From: Pseudo-nitzschia pungens
Taxonomy: Eukaryota; Bacillariophyta; Bacillariophyceae; Bacillariales; Bacillariaceae
Direction of reading: 5' to 3'
Assembly (NCBI GenBank): GCA_037355855.1
Contig: CM074761.1
Location: 2,685,346 to 2,749,345 of the forward strand
Length of the DNA stretch: 64,000 nucleotides
The notes beneath the pieces were generated by a model that was not told where the DNA came from, ran no database searches, and saw nothing but the letters and a program-made list of their open reading frames with translations. Positions 11,784 to 22,298 of this stretch are shown piece by piece. The position numbers and the translations under genes were made by a program. Position 1 is the stretch's first letter; every line of letters starts with the position of its first letter.

Positions 11784-12840
11784 TTAAATACTCTTCAAAC
11801 CGCAAATTCCGTACAGGGCTTCAATTGTAACCAACTGAATGGTCGCGGTTGGAGCAAAACGAGCCCACATTGGGATGAATCCTCTCCAGAAACTCAATGG
11901 TCCATCGTTCTTGGCCAATGTGGTGGCACAATCAACGAATCCGCTGTAAAGCTTTTGGTCTCCTTGGTTCATCAGGGCAGTACGGATTCGGTCGAATGGA
12001 CTCACTGTGACGGTCATGGCAAATCCACTCATCATGGCACTGCAGAAAGTTGTTCGGAGATCCTTTCGTTCCCATCCGGTCGAGGATGTAACGAATCCCT
12101 TTGCAATGTCGTAAACTCCCATTTTAGTGGCATTCAAGACACAAGCTCTCATGATGTTCGCCTCGATACCTCTGTAAAATCCCCCGAATCCGTTCTTGCC
12201 ATAGAAATCGCTGAGTGTTTTTCCCAGACTTTCCGATTTTCCGCTGTTTGTTTGGGCCATTGTTTTCAAGACGTCAAAAGGGTTGCCGACCAACGACCCG
12301 GCACCACCCGTGATAGCACCGGCGGCAAACTTGAGGTAGAAAGGAGCTGTCGAATCCAATAAAATTGTCCAACGACGGGAAACGAAATCGGAGAAGGGAT
12401 GCGTGTCAGTATTCGAATACCATCAACATTTTGATACGAAAGTTCCTCTCCTCCAATGACACGTACATGAACACGAACACGCAGGTATCAAACGATGTCT
12501 AACGATATCAAACAATGACACAAATTCGACGAAAGCTTCCTTAATACTTACAATCTTTGTTTCCAGCACCAATGGCGTCACGGACGGGAGCATATGCTCC
12601 TAACTTGATGCTAGCATAGGAACCCTCTCGACCCCAGGCCCAGGCGATTCCCTTCCAGAAGGCGCCGAGTCCTTCCTTAGCGTAGGTGGATCCAATCGTG
12701 GCGCCCAACCCATTTCCCGACACTTGCATTCGAGTTTTGACGAGCTCGATGGGATGGGTGAAATTGACGGTGAAGACACACGAGGCTCCTCCCAAGGCGA
12801 TCGATTCGATCAAGGTAGGTTTGCGCAAATCCAAAGACAT
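11784..12840 (-). CDS. Mitochondrial carrier family protein (SLC25)
   Basis: Exon 1 (12840-12552) and exon 2 (12346-11784) join in phase (T|CT) across a 205-bp intron with GTAAGT at its donor, giving 283 residues. The three carrier repeats show the signature P-x-[DE]-x-x-[KR]: [22 protein letters not shown] and [11 protein letters not shown]. Six membrane helices are expected in the inner mitochondrial membrane. Repeat 3 with [10 protein letters not shown] resembles the dicarboxylate/SLC25A35-like branch more than nucleotide carriers, but the substrate cannot be assigned. An in-frame ATG at 12918 would add 26 residues; the start at 12840 fits the family better. Confidence 0.85.
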
Positions 12841-13985
12841 GGTTAGGTTTGTAATTTTGTTTGTCAATAGATTTTGAAATGATCGGAAAGCGTAAAATAA
12901 TGGGAGTGTTTCAATCAAAAAGGCGAAGGACCTCGACAGATTCTTGATAACATACGGTAAGTTATGATACGATAGCTGTGGGAAAACGAGAAAAGAATAA
13001 GTCGAAGAAAAAAATATCTTCCTGAATTATGGTTGATCGGAGGTCTGGCGAAGACACGGAATGAATGAATCCATCTTGAAAGTACATACTGCCCGGAAAA
13101 CGTACCCCCTTGTGACACGATTTTTTGATGGATGCAATTTCCCCCCCCAAGAGACTAGCAGAGACCTCCAGCAGACGTGTGCATGAAACACGTTTGCAGC
13201 TTCGGGATTACTTCTACTTCGCAAGGTTACTGCAAGGTACTCGTATTCACTTTGAGCCAATAGATGCGGACCAAATGGAGAGTTACAAAACCGTAACCCT
13301 AAGGTTACCGTAAGATTTATTGCTGATGATCCATTGAGATTGGAAAACGCACATCATGATCATTATTTCTTGTTCTTCCCGAAGAAAAACAATCGAATTG
13401 CGAATTGCTTGTATTTCGAATTTGATGTCAGATTGGGAAAGATCGACGACGAGCCATATTGAGACGCAAGAGTACGAGTAACCTCACTCACGCTTTGGGG
13501 ATTCGTTCTCGCGACTCATTCCAGACCGAAGTATGGCAGATAAGAAAGTTGCAATTGCCGATTTCAGTATGCTCATGCATCAGCGAATTGTTTGCATGCT
13601 GAAAAAAGATATGCAGTCGTGTCGTGGTATACACGGTAGGGTATGATCATCTCTGTGTAAATCACGGAAGCTATTTCAAAAATTCTTACGAACGCAACGA
13701 GGACTGCGGACAGAGTTGCTTTTTGCTGTTGGATTCTGGTCGAGGCATTCGGTCTCGTGCTTACTTCTCAGAAAGGAACAGACGAACAAACGAAAGCTTC
13801 TGGAGCAAAAGGATGCATGACTACGTTTTGGGATGGTAACATTGTCTACAAAATGTTCCGTCGGCACTGCTATCCGTAACGCAACACCGCTCGCCCGAAA
13901 AAATTGTCGCGGGTTATACTACCATATATACCATATATACCATGTTCTGACTCGAAGACTGCTCCGAATCAAACATCATTGACAA
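12841..13985. other. Host intergenic DNA up to the bacterial block
   Basis: No gene recognised. It contains a host-type inverted motif (CCTAAGGTTACCGTAAG near 13298). It ends with a short CCATATATA direct repeat at about 13922-13940, some 45 bp before recognisable bacterial coding sequence begins at about 13986. Confidence 0.5.
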
Positions 13986-14303
13986 CGTAACTATCGCGGT
14001 ATGGGCAGCATTGGCGCCATGGAGCGCGGCTCAAGCGATCCTTATTTCCATGAGTCGAGCTCCACCGACAAACTGATTCCCGAAGGAATCGAGGGACGTG
14101 TTTCCTACCATGCATCACTCGCTGCAAACGTGTTCCAGCTGATTGGCGGCCTCCGCAGTGGCATGGGGTACGTCGGCGCGCCGGACATTGACGCTCTACG
14201 AACCAAATCGAACTTTGTGCGAATTTCATCGGCAGGTCTTCGTGAAAGCCATTTGCACGACGTCATCGTCACCAGAGAAGCTCCTAACTGCGAAACGGTC
14301 TGA
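13986..14303 (+). pseudogene. guaB: IMP dehydrogenase, C-terminal fragment
   Basis: The frame reads [20 protein letters not shown], then [26 protein letters not shown] and [14 protein letters not shown], ending ...[12 protein letters not shown]. This is the last quarter or so of bacterial IMP dehydrogenase, the NAD-dependent step from IMP to XMP. It begins abruptly where host intergenic DNA stops, so the catalytic Cys loop and NAD site are missing. It is followed at once by guaA, the normal bacterial order. The fragment itself has no internal stop. Confidence 0.9.
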
Positions 14304-14525
14304 GCCCATTTCTGATCTCGCGCGCGGAATCTTTATTCTCGACTACGGAAGTCAGTACACGCTGCTCATCGCCCGCCGAATTCGGGAGTTGGGGGCATGC
14401 AGCGAAATTTGGCCCTGCAACGACCCTCGAGTGGCGGAATTGGATGCCCGCGGGGATAAGCCGCTCGGGATCATTCTCTCTGATGGCCCGAGCAGTGTGC
14501 ACATTGAGGGCGTACCGCAGTTGGA
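14304..14525 (+). pseudogene. guaA: GMP synthase, N-terminal glutaminase fragment
   Basis: Starts after the guaB stop and reads ILDYGSQYTLLIARRIREL, then PLGIILSDGPSSVHIEG, which are the opening motifs of the class I glutamine amidotransferase domain of GMP synthase. Only about 70 residues remain; the nucleophile Cys elbow, ATP-pyrophosphatase and dimerisation domains are absent. No clear start codon is visible, suggesting decay. At about 14525 the sequence switches to an unrelated gene on the other strand. Confidence 0.85.
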
Positions 14526-14529
14526 GACG

Positions 14530-15366
14530 AACGTGCTAACGGATGGGCCTGCCCGCGCTGCCGCCCCAACCCCCGGCGCGAACGCGAGCGAACCGGAGGG
14601 AGCACCGCCCAGTGACGGAAGCGAATCCGAAGGCTTCGACGTCCGATCCGGAAGTGATTTCGCATCCGGGGCCCTTTGCTTCGGCTTTTGATTCCGGAGC
14701 ACGAACCTCTGGTTTGGGTTGCGCAACCGGTACCTTCTGTTCGACGGTTGGCAGCCCTTCCCGGAGGTCTGTTTTAGGGACGTCGTTCTTGAGCTTTCGG
14801 CGAAACGCCTCCATGCGGTCTTTTCGGACCGCAGGCTTTTCGTTCTTTGGAGTGTCCGATTCAGGAGTCTTCGCAGCCGTTGGCTTCGCGAACGACTCAG
14901 GCACGCCGCCCTTTTTCTCAGACTACGAACCCGCTGGCGCTTTGATCGCCTCAAGCGGTCCAGTGAACCCTAGTGTCTCGGAGCGAGGTTTGCGTTTCTG
15001 CCCTTTCGCCAATGAATCGGCGAATACCTCCACCTCCTTGACCGGTTTCCATGGAACCGGAGTTTCATGCCAAACGTAGGTTTCATTGCCTAATTCGCCG
15101 GTTTCGTATCGACCTTTCAACACTTTAAGGTCGAATGGTCCGAAACCTTGACCGTTGAGGGAGTAGTGCCAGTTCGTTTGGGGTACGTCAGCCTTCGCAG
15201 ACGGTGCCTTTGGTGCAGACGCGCCAGTTCCCGCTGCAGGGGCAACGGCCGCTCTCACCGTAATAATGTGGCCGCAGCTCTTACACCGTACCTTGAGTGC
15301 TTTCCCGCGAATCTTCTCATCCGCGATGGAGTACTTTGTATTACAGGAGTCGCAATAAAACTTTAT
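14530..15366 (-). pseudogene. Zinc-ribbon/GYF-domain protein (AglZ/TonB-like N-terminus)
   Basis: The minus strand reads KFYCDSCNTKYSIADEKIRG and VRCKSCGHII, the MJ0042-type zinc ribbon (two C-x2-C pairs). An Ala/Pro linker and a GYF-like domain (WHYSLNGQGFGPF, YVWHE) follow, then a charged, Pro-rich region. This architecture is common in Myxococcota and relatives, often ahead of TonB-like domains. The expected start codon is ATA (15366-15364) where ATG belongs, and a TAG interrupts the frame at 14925-14923; the frame is otherwise open to 14536. The C-terminal part is lost at the junction with guaA. Confidence 0.8.
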
Positions 15367-15496
15367 GGACTGACTCGAGACCTTTCTAAAGGCTGAAAAC
15401 GGCGGAACCACACTATCCGCCTGCGGTCACTTCGGCAAGGGACCACGCGGCCTATTTACCACGTCGGGCACGCCATTTTTTAACCCCTAGAAGCGT

Positions 15497-16290
15497 CTAA
15501 ATTATTGCAAGAAGGAGTAGAATGATGCGTCCGGTAACCATCAATAAAAACGCTGTGTAACCGATAATATCACGTGCACGCAGTCCAATGATCCCAAATA
15601 ACGGCAGCGCCCAAAACGGTTGGAGCGTGTTTGTCCACGCATCGCCGTATGCGAGTGCCATGATAACCTTGGTGGGCGCGAGTCCAAGCTCGGAGATGCC
15701 TTGAAGCACAACCGGCCCTTGCACAGCCCATTGCCCACCACCGCTCGGAACGAAGAGATCAACGATCCCGGCCGAAACAAACGTCAGCAGCGGATAGGTC
15801 GTCGTGTTGAAAATTGAGACGAAGAGCTCCGACACGTAGACGATCAAACCGCTTGTCTTCGGGACGTCGAGGATGCCGAAATATAACGGGAATGGCAGAA
15901 TGATGCCAGCGCAGCCCTTCGTTCCATCCACAACCAACGGTTGCTGTCCAACTCATCTTCGACCTCGTCCGCATCGATAGGACCAGTGTACCCCGCCATC
16001 TCGGCCTCGTCGGCGGGCATCAGAGCGAAGAAGACCAGCGGGATTGCGATGATTAGACTTCCGGTAACCACGAGATTCAATGGCCCAAAAAGCGTCTCAG
16101 ACACGGGGATCACGCCAATTGCGCTTTCCAAAAAGTGGCTCGGTTTCGCGACTTTCAGTGGCGCAGACCCGCTCAGGCCCCCATGCCACACCATGAAGCC
16201 CGCGTAGCCGGCGGCACCCAGCAGATGGTAGTGAACCGCCCTACCCTCTTTTGCAAAGGCGCGCCCCATCTCCTGTGCCATGCTCTGGCC
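15497..16290 (-). pseudogene. atoE: Short-chain fatty acid transporter, internal deletion
   Basis: Two pieces of one membrane transporter. The upstream piece (about 16290-15945) has GFMVWHGGLSGSAPL, IGVIPVSETLF and a hydrophobic segment. The downstream piece (about 15935-15497) has FPLYFGILD, FVPSGGGQWAVQGP, ALAYGDAWTN and QPFWALPLFGI. These are AtoE-family signatures. About 100 residues expected between them are missing and the reading frame changes at the joint, so the gene has an internal deletion. It ends ...LLLLAII-stop. The N-terminal third is replaced by the neighbouring IPT protein. Confidence 0.85.
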
Positions 16291-17105
16291 CTCGGCCGGC
16301 GAAACAGCCCCGATTTCGAGCGTTTTCGTGTTAGCGTAGAGGAAGATGTCTTGAGCGATTGTGGCGTTTGCCGTGTTCTGAGCGCGAATATTAACGAGGC
16401 CTGCCGGGTGTGCGGGAATGGTCACCACAGCGCTCGTTCCGTCAGATGCGACCTTCTTCAGTGTCGCCGCTGCTCCGCCGAACTGAATTGTTATTCCTGG
16501 CTCAAACCCGCTTCCTTCGAGTGTCACGTCGATTCCACCGCCTGGTGGTCCAACTGCAGGATTCGCGTAGAGAATTTCGAGTCGATCGAAATAGGTTACA
16601 GCTTCGGAAACCACAGCCGTTGCGTCTCGATTGCTCGCACGCACATTGACTTTCCCGGCATCGCGCGGTGGTGCCAAGACGCGGAGAAGATTAGAGCTTG
16701 GGACGTTGTGGCGAAGCGCAGTTTCGCCACCGAAACTGATGCGGGTGTTTTCGTCGAAGCCGCGCACTGTGACGTCGACCTCGACGCCACCCACCGACGG
16801 GATGCGATCCGGCGCGACGGTGTCAACTTGGAGTGTGGCAACGTATTCGAACCCGCCGTCCAGACTTTCATCACCCAGAATCGGGTCAAAAACCTTTACG
16901 GTGACTGTCCCCGGGCCAGATGCGGCAGGGGTCTGACCAATGAGGGTTCCGTCCACCGAATCAACTTCTGCTTCAAACTCGCCGAAGAAGACTCGCGTGT
17001 CCACGCTGAACCCGGTTCCTTGGATGACAACTGGGGATCCGCCGTCCACCGGCCCGCGAGAAGGATTAACGCCAGTCAGCGACAGTATCGCTGGTCCCAT
17101 GTCTT
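16290..17105 (-). pseudogene. IPT/TIG-repeat surface protein fragment fused in frame to atoE
   Basis: About 270 residues with at least three Ig-like IPT/TIG repeats: VNPSRGPVDGGSPVVIQGTG, then IPSVGGVEVDVTVRGF, then NPAVGPPGGGIDVTLEGSGF. Such repeats are typical of secreted or surface proteins of deltaproteobacterial lineages. The frame runs without a stop straight into the atoE fragment, making a 418-codon chimeric ORF (17100-15844). I regard the fusion as a by-product of DNA joining. The N-terminus is cut at the clp junction. Confidence 0.75.
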
Positions 17106-17109
17106 CGTC

Positions 17110-17450
17110 GGGTGGGTTCCGTTCTCGTTCATCACCTGTAGCAGGATGTTGAAGACATCGGGGAGGGCTTTCTCAGCTTCATCGAAAAGCACCAAGCTGT
17201 AGGGCTTGGCGCGAACGGCCTCCGTCAAGATACCGCCTTGCTCACTGCTCACGTAACCACGCGCAGATCCGATAAGGGTGTTGACCTTGCTCTGCTCAAT
17301 GTACTCGGACATATCGGTAAGTACGAGCGAATCTTCGCTGTCGAAGAGGAACTCACTCAACGCTTTCGCGAGCTCAGTCTTACCTACGCCGGTTGGCCCG
17401 ACGAACATGAAGTTGCCGATCGGGCGACTTCGGTCCTGAAGACCGGCGCG
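17110..17450 (-). pseudogene. ClpA/ClpB AAA+ second ATPase domain fragment
   Basis: Reads [20 protein letters not shown] with Walker A, then [20 protein letters not shown], then [10 protein letters not shown] with Walker B and [12 protein letters not shown]. That is the D2 domain of a Clp-type unfoldase, from the P-loop to just after Walker B. About 100 residues survive. Both ends are abrupt; the distal end abuts the IPT fragment. ClpA versus ClpB cannot be decided from this piece. Confidence 0.8.
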
Positions 17451-17464
17451 CCAGCGCCAAATCG

Positions 17465-17915
17465 CCGTTCAAAGTGCTAACGGTTCGGGATGAAGCCCTC
17501 GTCGAACGCCCCACCGAGGATGAGATGTTAGAGAAACTAGTTTCGCACCCCAACGTGAAGACCATCAGCCTCAGTCCGCTGGCGGATGACGACACGCGGG
17601 CGTTGATTCGCGAAGCCTTGTATTTGGACGATCACTTGGCCGAAAAAATCGAGGGTTTTGAGCGGTGGAAATCCACTTTTTGCGGTCCAACTCATCGGCA
17701 ATCTAGTTGCGAAGCGACAGTTGCAGTTTTCATCTGCCGGGTTTTAGCTGCGCACCGGAACTAATCTCGAGATTCCGGACGATATTCATAGTCTTTGAAT
17801 GAGTCGTCTTACCGCGTACCCCCAGCTTTCAAACAGCCAGGTGGTGCAGTCACTGGAAGTCGCCGCAGCCTTGGGCGGGCACGTGGACATGGATGAATGG
17901 ACTGTCGTTTGTTCT
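17465..17915 (+). pseudogene. Kinase-associated predicted ATPase fragment
   Basis: Pieces in shifting frames read SHPNVKTISLSPLADDDTRA, then GNPLFAVQLIGNLVA, then TNLEIPDDIHSL, then ALGGHVDMDEW, resembling the AAA ATPase module found with bacterial Ser/Thr kinases or LuxR regulators. There is a frameshift near 17668, a TAG at 17745-17747, and a TGA at 17796-17798 where a Trp codon is expected. The family assignment is by general resemblance. Confidence 0.6.
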
Positions 17916-17924
17916 TTCTTGGAC

Positions 17925-18085
17925 ATATCGATTTCCCCAGCGGTGCGCCTCACCGTTACGACCGTCAAACAGCACGCTCCCCGACCAGTTCGGGAGACAC
18001 CTGCAATCTCAAACATCTCACGAATCTTGGGCTCAGGAGCACCGTCGAAGACTGGTGACGTGACCAGGCCCTCAGGGCGACGGAC
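17925..18085 (-). pseudogene. rpoB: RNA polymerase beta subunit, short internal fragment
   Basis: The minus strand reads RRPEGLVTSPVFDGAPEP, then IREMFEIAGVSRTGRGS, and after a one-base shift VLFDGRNGE. This matches the conserved C-terminal region of bacterial RpoB just before the MYMLKL segment. Only about 50 codons remain, wedged between an ATPase fragment and a kinase fragment on the opposite strand. A core gene reduced to 160 bp is strong evidence of DNA shattering. Confidence 0.7.
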
Positions 18086-18087
18086 GA

Positions 18088-18775
18088 ACAATGTCGGGAA
18101 CACTCTTCGGTACCCCCGCCTATATGTCACCCGAGCAATGCCTCGGTGCGACGGATACCGTAGGCCACATTCGGACATCCATTCGTCGGGTTGCATGCTC
18201 TACGAGATGCTCTGCGGACGCTTGCCCTTCGTGATGGAATCACCAGTCGACATGATTCGCGCGCACTTGGATGAGCCGATTCCTGCGGTGGTTCCGCGTC
18301 CGGGGCTGGGTGCACCTCAGGAGTTTTCGGACTTCGTGCCTCGCTGCCTCCAGAAAGACCCGGCGGATCGATATGAGAGTGGCCAGGCAGCGTTGGTCGC
18401 TCTCGCTCAAGCTTTCGAGCCCCATCGCAAGTCGGGTTATCAACCTCCGAGGTGATGCGGCAGCGAGCGACAGCGAGCGCTCCTCGAAAACAGGTCGATG
18501 TCAAGGTTCGGGGTAATCGTATTCGAGATGAGGCGATTGAACTGCCCACGACCGAGAAGCGGCAGAAGCTGGAACTGGAGCCACCTCAGATCGAGACGTT
18601 TTCACCACCCTCCGAGTCTCTATTCGAAACCCAAACTGAGGCAGATATCGGCGCGTCTGCACCTGTAACCAAGGTGAAAAAAGGGGATTCGGTGCCCTTG
18701 GCGTTACTCGGCCTCCTCTTGGTGGCCCTGCTCTGTATAGCTATCTTCTTCATTATCTATCAATCCATCATGGAT
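18088..18775 (+). pseudogene. Ser/Thr protein kinase C-lobe with TM segment
   Basis: Begins in the activation segment (GTPAYMSPEQCLGATD), shifts frame, and continues GCMLYEMLCGRLPF, then SDFVPRCLQKDPADRYES, the C-lobe of a bacterial eukaryotic-like kinase. A charged juxtamembrane region follows (18452 onward in another frame), then a TM helix, VPLALLGLLLVALLCIAIFF (near 18695-18754). The N-lobe and catalytic loop are missing. At least two frameshifts are needed to read it through. It joins an unrelated reverse-strand fragment at about 18775. Confidence 0.8.
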
Positions 18776-18777
18776 GG

Positions 18778-19205
18778 GTCAGCCTTCTGCGCGAAGGATT
18801 TCGATGGCTTCCGGAACATCGGCACCTGGTACCAATACCTTGACATCGCGAATTCCGACCAATCCACCCGTCACCACTCGTTTGATCCGCCCCACGCGGC
18901 CGAACGATGCGATGTCATTCTCAGCAAAAATCTCTCGAACAAGTTGCACCTCACCAAGAGATTTCGGGATCAACACAGTCCCCGCGAATCCATGTCGTTC
19001 GCGAAATCGTCGTTCGTCGCGAACATCACGAACCGATGCCTAGAAGAGCGGGGCAGCAACCCCGGCTGCTACAACGAGAATGCTCTCTGCGCGAACACCG
19101 GTCCAGAGCACCAGGTATCCCCGGACAGCGCTCCTGACCGAAGCATTCAGATACGCCCGCCGGTAGCGATGTCCGGCATCCAATCCCCTCAGATCCTCGT
19201 AGAAT
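18778..19205 (-). pseudogene. DUF2007-like/membrane protein fragment
   Basis: The minus strand reads LVREIFAENDIASFGRVG and VLVPGADVPEAIEILRAEG, resembling the small DUF2007 putative signal-transducing domain. In another frame upstream there is a hydrophobic stretch, YLVLWTGVRAESILVVAAGV. Frame changes and stops separate the two, so they may be one decayed gene or two fragments. Confidence 0.45.
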
Positions 19206-19530
19206 GAACGTCTAAGCATGGTCCGCTGTGCAGCCCTGTACAGCGCAACGTGAGCGAGGGCGAACGTGCCACCCGACTCGACATCTCAAAGAAATTCAGC
19301 TTAAGAAATCGCCCCGTTACCCGTAGAGCATGACAAAGGCTGCCCGCTGTTGGAGAAGGAACCGGCATTCGCCCTCCGCGATCGGCCACGATCCAGGCCT
19401 CCAATAGGACTTGAAAACTCACCGACCAGAGAAGCGTCGTCGTGCCTGACTTACGCACGCGTTGAATCTCGAGCGATGTCCCGTGGTCGTAGATTCCGAG
19501 GCGAGTGAATCGTCCAATAACTTCGTCCGG
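19206..19530 (-). other. Unassigned bacterial-type sequence
   Basis: GC-rich sequence continuing in frame from the exbD fragment. I recognise no family on either strand. It is probably another fragment of the mosaic. Confidence 0.4.
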
Positions 19531-19632
19531 GGTCACCATGAAAGTGATCAGAAGCACCAACATCACATCCACCATGGGCGTGACGTTAATTTCGGACATC
19601 ATCCCGCCCGGTTCGCCAATCTTGCCAGCCAT
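19530..19632 (-). pseudogene. exbD: ExbD/TolR N-terminal fragment
   Basis: Starts MAGKIGEPGGMMSEINVTPM with VDVMLVLLITFMVT, the signature N-terminal TM segment (including the conserved Asp) of the proton-channel subunit of Tol/Exb systems. After about 34 residues the sequence becomes unrelated, so the periplasmic domain is lost. The ATG at 19632 is 15 nt after the tolQ stop, the usual operon spacing. Confidence 0.85.
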
Positions 19633-19647
19633 CGGAGCTCCTTCTCG

Positions 19648-20373
19648 TTACTTAAAGAAGTGACGCTTCACGATGTTCAAGAAGTCATTGGAGAAGCTGT
19701 CCATCTCGGCGCTCATCCGTCGAATCTTGCTCACGTAGAAGTTGTAGGCGACACCGGCGGGAATGGCCGCAACCAAACCCACGGCTGTAACAATCAGCGC
19801 CTCAGCGATTGGACCAGCAACAACGTCGAGGCCCGCCGCACCGGCAGCGTTCACGAAGGCCACCATGATGCCTCATACGGTTCCGAAGAGCCCGATGAAC
19901 ACCGCATTTGAACCAACAGTCGCGAGGAAAGGCAACAGACTCTCGAGTTCGGTAACTTCGGAGATGATCGCGCGGTGAAGCGAGCATTCGACGTTTTCGA
20001 TACCACCCAGCTGATTATGCATCGTGTCGCAGTCGTTCTCGGAGTTCTTCAACTTGGAAATTTCGATGTACCTGGCTTTGAAAACCTGCGCGACAGGACT
20101 GCGGGTATACTGTTCCGCAGTCTGATAAATGGCGTCCAACCGCTCCGACTCCCAAAAGGCATCGAGGAATGTAGCCGTCTCGCTCCGAGCGCGTTTCAGG
20201 TAGAGCGCTTTGTATCCAATGATATACCAGGACACGACACTGAGGATGAGCAAAATCACCATCACGCCCATCACAACGCGACTTGGCTCCATGAGGATTT
20301 CGAGGACTCCGCGAGCCTTTCCTGGGGATTCAGCCTGTGCAGTCACCAATTGCACAAGAACTGTTTCAAACAT
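19648..20373 (-). pseudogene. tolQ: TolQ/ExbB proton channel, one nonsense codon
   Basis: From ATG at 20373 (MFETVLVQLV) to TAA at 19650-19648, about 241 residues, full family length. It has three hydrophobic segments, the ERLDAIYQTAEQ-type cytoplasmic region, and the MotA/TolQ/ExbB core LLPFLATVGSNAVFIGLFGT. The next codon is TGA (19875-19873) where the family has the Trp of GTVWGIM; the frame then resumes GIM-VAFVNAAGAAGLDVVA to the end. So the gene is full length with a single TGG-to-TGA change. It energises outer-membrane processes together with ExbD/TolR and TonB/TolA. Confidence 0.9.
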
Positions 20374-20409
20374 GTCTAGCCGTCCTTTGCTAACTGTGTT
20401 TTTTAGCAC

Positions 20410-20570
20410 CGAATCACAATCACGTTGCCTTCCTTAATAGCAACGGTCCCAGAGTCCACTCTCTGCGTTGCCAAGAATAACCGGTCGGGCTACCATGCCC
20501 GGACCACGTTTAACGCAGTAAAAGAATAGGCCGCTCGGCTTGCCCCCCACCCCACGACTCTGAAGGAAGG
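20410..20570 (-). other. Unassigned fragment upstream of tolQ
   Basis: The minus strand has KRGPGMVARPVILGNAE and, after a shift, VDSGTVAIKEGNVIVIRC-stop, which looks like the C-terminus of a bacterial protein. I do not recognise the family. Confidence 0.35.
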
Positions 20571-20574
20571 GTAG

Positions 20575-22298
20575 ATGGCAACGGACATCCGTGATCTCCA
20601 GCAACAATGGGACCAATCGCCCGCTGACGTAGAATTGTTCGCGTCCATCGAACTTCATTGCATCCAGTCCAACAACTGGAACGACCTCATCGGTTTATTC
20701 CGAAATGGCCGAAGTCATTTCATCGAAGACCCGACTTTCGGGGGCACGACTCGCAGGACAGTTGCGTGAAATGGAGGGGTCTATCGAAGACAAGAAGGAG
20801 CGTGGTGCGTTTCTTGTTGCCGTCGGCGATGCGTGCATGGAACAATCGCGACGAAGCCATGAAGGCCTATCAATCGTCATTCAAGGCCAATAAGCGGGAC
20901 ACCACCTTCCTTGACCGCGCTCGATCTACCGAAAAATAGGTAGTTGCGGCTTCTAAAAGACCCCGTCGCTCGCGCTGACGTATGCTGCGCAAAGCGCAGG
21001 TTCTCGGCGACGATATGCGCGACTTCGATCGTGCATTGGAAATGATCGATTCAGCCCTCTCAGCCGATCTCGATAGCGAAGTCGCCGCCGAACTCTTCGA
21101 ACTCTACGGTGAGAGCCACACGATTTTCGGTCTGATTCAAGACCTCGTGCGTGATGCCAAAGAAGCAGCGAGCAATGGTGATTCCAGCAACGCTGCGGAT
21201 CTGATGATCCAAGCGACGTTACTCGAGCGGTCCCGTGAAGCTGACTCCTTGATCCAAGCAACCGAATACGCCGAGATTGCTCACGGATACGACTCGTCGA
21301 AAGCAGACGCGAACGATTTGGTTGCAGAACTCTATGCCCTTACCGGACGTGAAGCCGAGCTTTCGGACGACGGTCAAACGGGTGTGGCCGTAGTCGGCGC
21401 GGTGGACGTTCACCATGAATCAGAAGTTGAGTCGTCGCCGGCGTTCAGCGAAGAGAGCGAGTACGAAGAGGACTCTGAAGTCCACAGCGGCAGCGACGAA
21501 CCAGAACCTAAATGCGAAGATGCTCAGGATGCTCCTGAGGAAGAGGTCCAGGAAGCGCACGAGGAGGCTCACGGGGAGGAGACGCACGAAGAGGAGGCTC
21601 ACGAAAAGGAGGCTTCAGTACCTCAGGACGACGAAGAGGACGAGGAAGAAATGGCCCAGACTCAAATTCTCGCCGCCATTTCGGGTTCACTGGACGAGTA
21701 TAAGTCCGTTCGTGCGAGCGACCCCACAAACGTCGCTGCCCTTCTCGGCTACGCGAACGTCTGCCGAAAAGAAGGTCACGTGGATCTCGCCATCGCGCAG
21801 CCCGAAGGCGTCATCAAGAAGCTCCTCAAAAAGGACGGCGAACTCAAAGTGATGGTCGAACTCGCCAACCTGTTCTGGAAAGAAAAAGAGGATTCATCCA
21901 AGGCTGATCACTACTTCAAGCGTGTGAAACTGCTCCACGCGACCGAACCCACGATGATCAGCTTTTACGAGGCCTATTACGAGGAAACCGACAAGTGGAA
22001 GAAACTCTTCCAGCTTGTTTCCTCGGCCCAGCAACATGCTAAGAGCGACGACAAACGTCTCGTCCTCACCGCTCGGCTCGCCGATATCGCTGAAAACAAC
22101 ATGGGCAATCCGGACAAGGCCATTGATGTCTGGAAGGGTTACGTTCGCTAACACGGGGCCAATGAGAAGACTTCCGACGGACTCCATCGTCTCTACAATG
22201 AGAAGTGGAGCATGCTCGTTGACCTCTACAAGGACGACCTGAGTAAACTCGATGACGAAGACTCAGAAGGACGTCTTTCTGTCCTGAAGAAGTTCGTC
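20575..22298 (+). pseudogene. Large TPR-repeat protein, N-terminal part
   Basis: Starts MATDIRDLQQQWDQSPADVE. It shows several TPR-like helical pairs in alternating frames (GAFLVAVGDACMEQ, DEAMKAYQSSFKANKRDTTF). From 20982 to 22151 a 389-codon frame is open, with DRALEMIDSAL, an acidic Glu/His linker of about 70 residues, and further TPRs such as NVAALLGYANVCRKEGHVDL and LTARLADIAENNMGNPDKAI. A stop after KGYVR is followed by continuing homologous sequence to about 22298, where it meets glmM head on. Very long TPR proteins of this sort are frequent in Bradymonadota/Myxococcota. Confidence 0.7.

Noticed and set aside
16135..17202. 355-codon plus-strand ORF
   Set aside because: Antisense of the IPT/TIG and atoE fragments, a GC-rich shadow frame.
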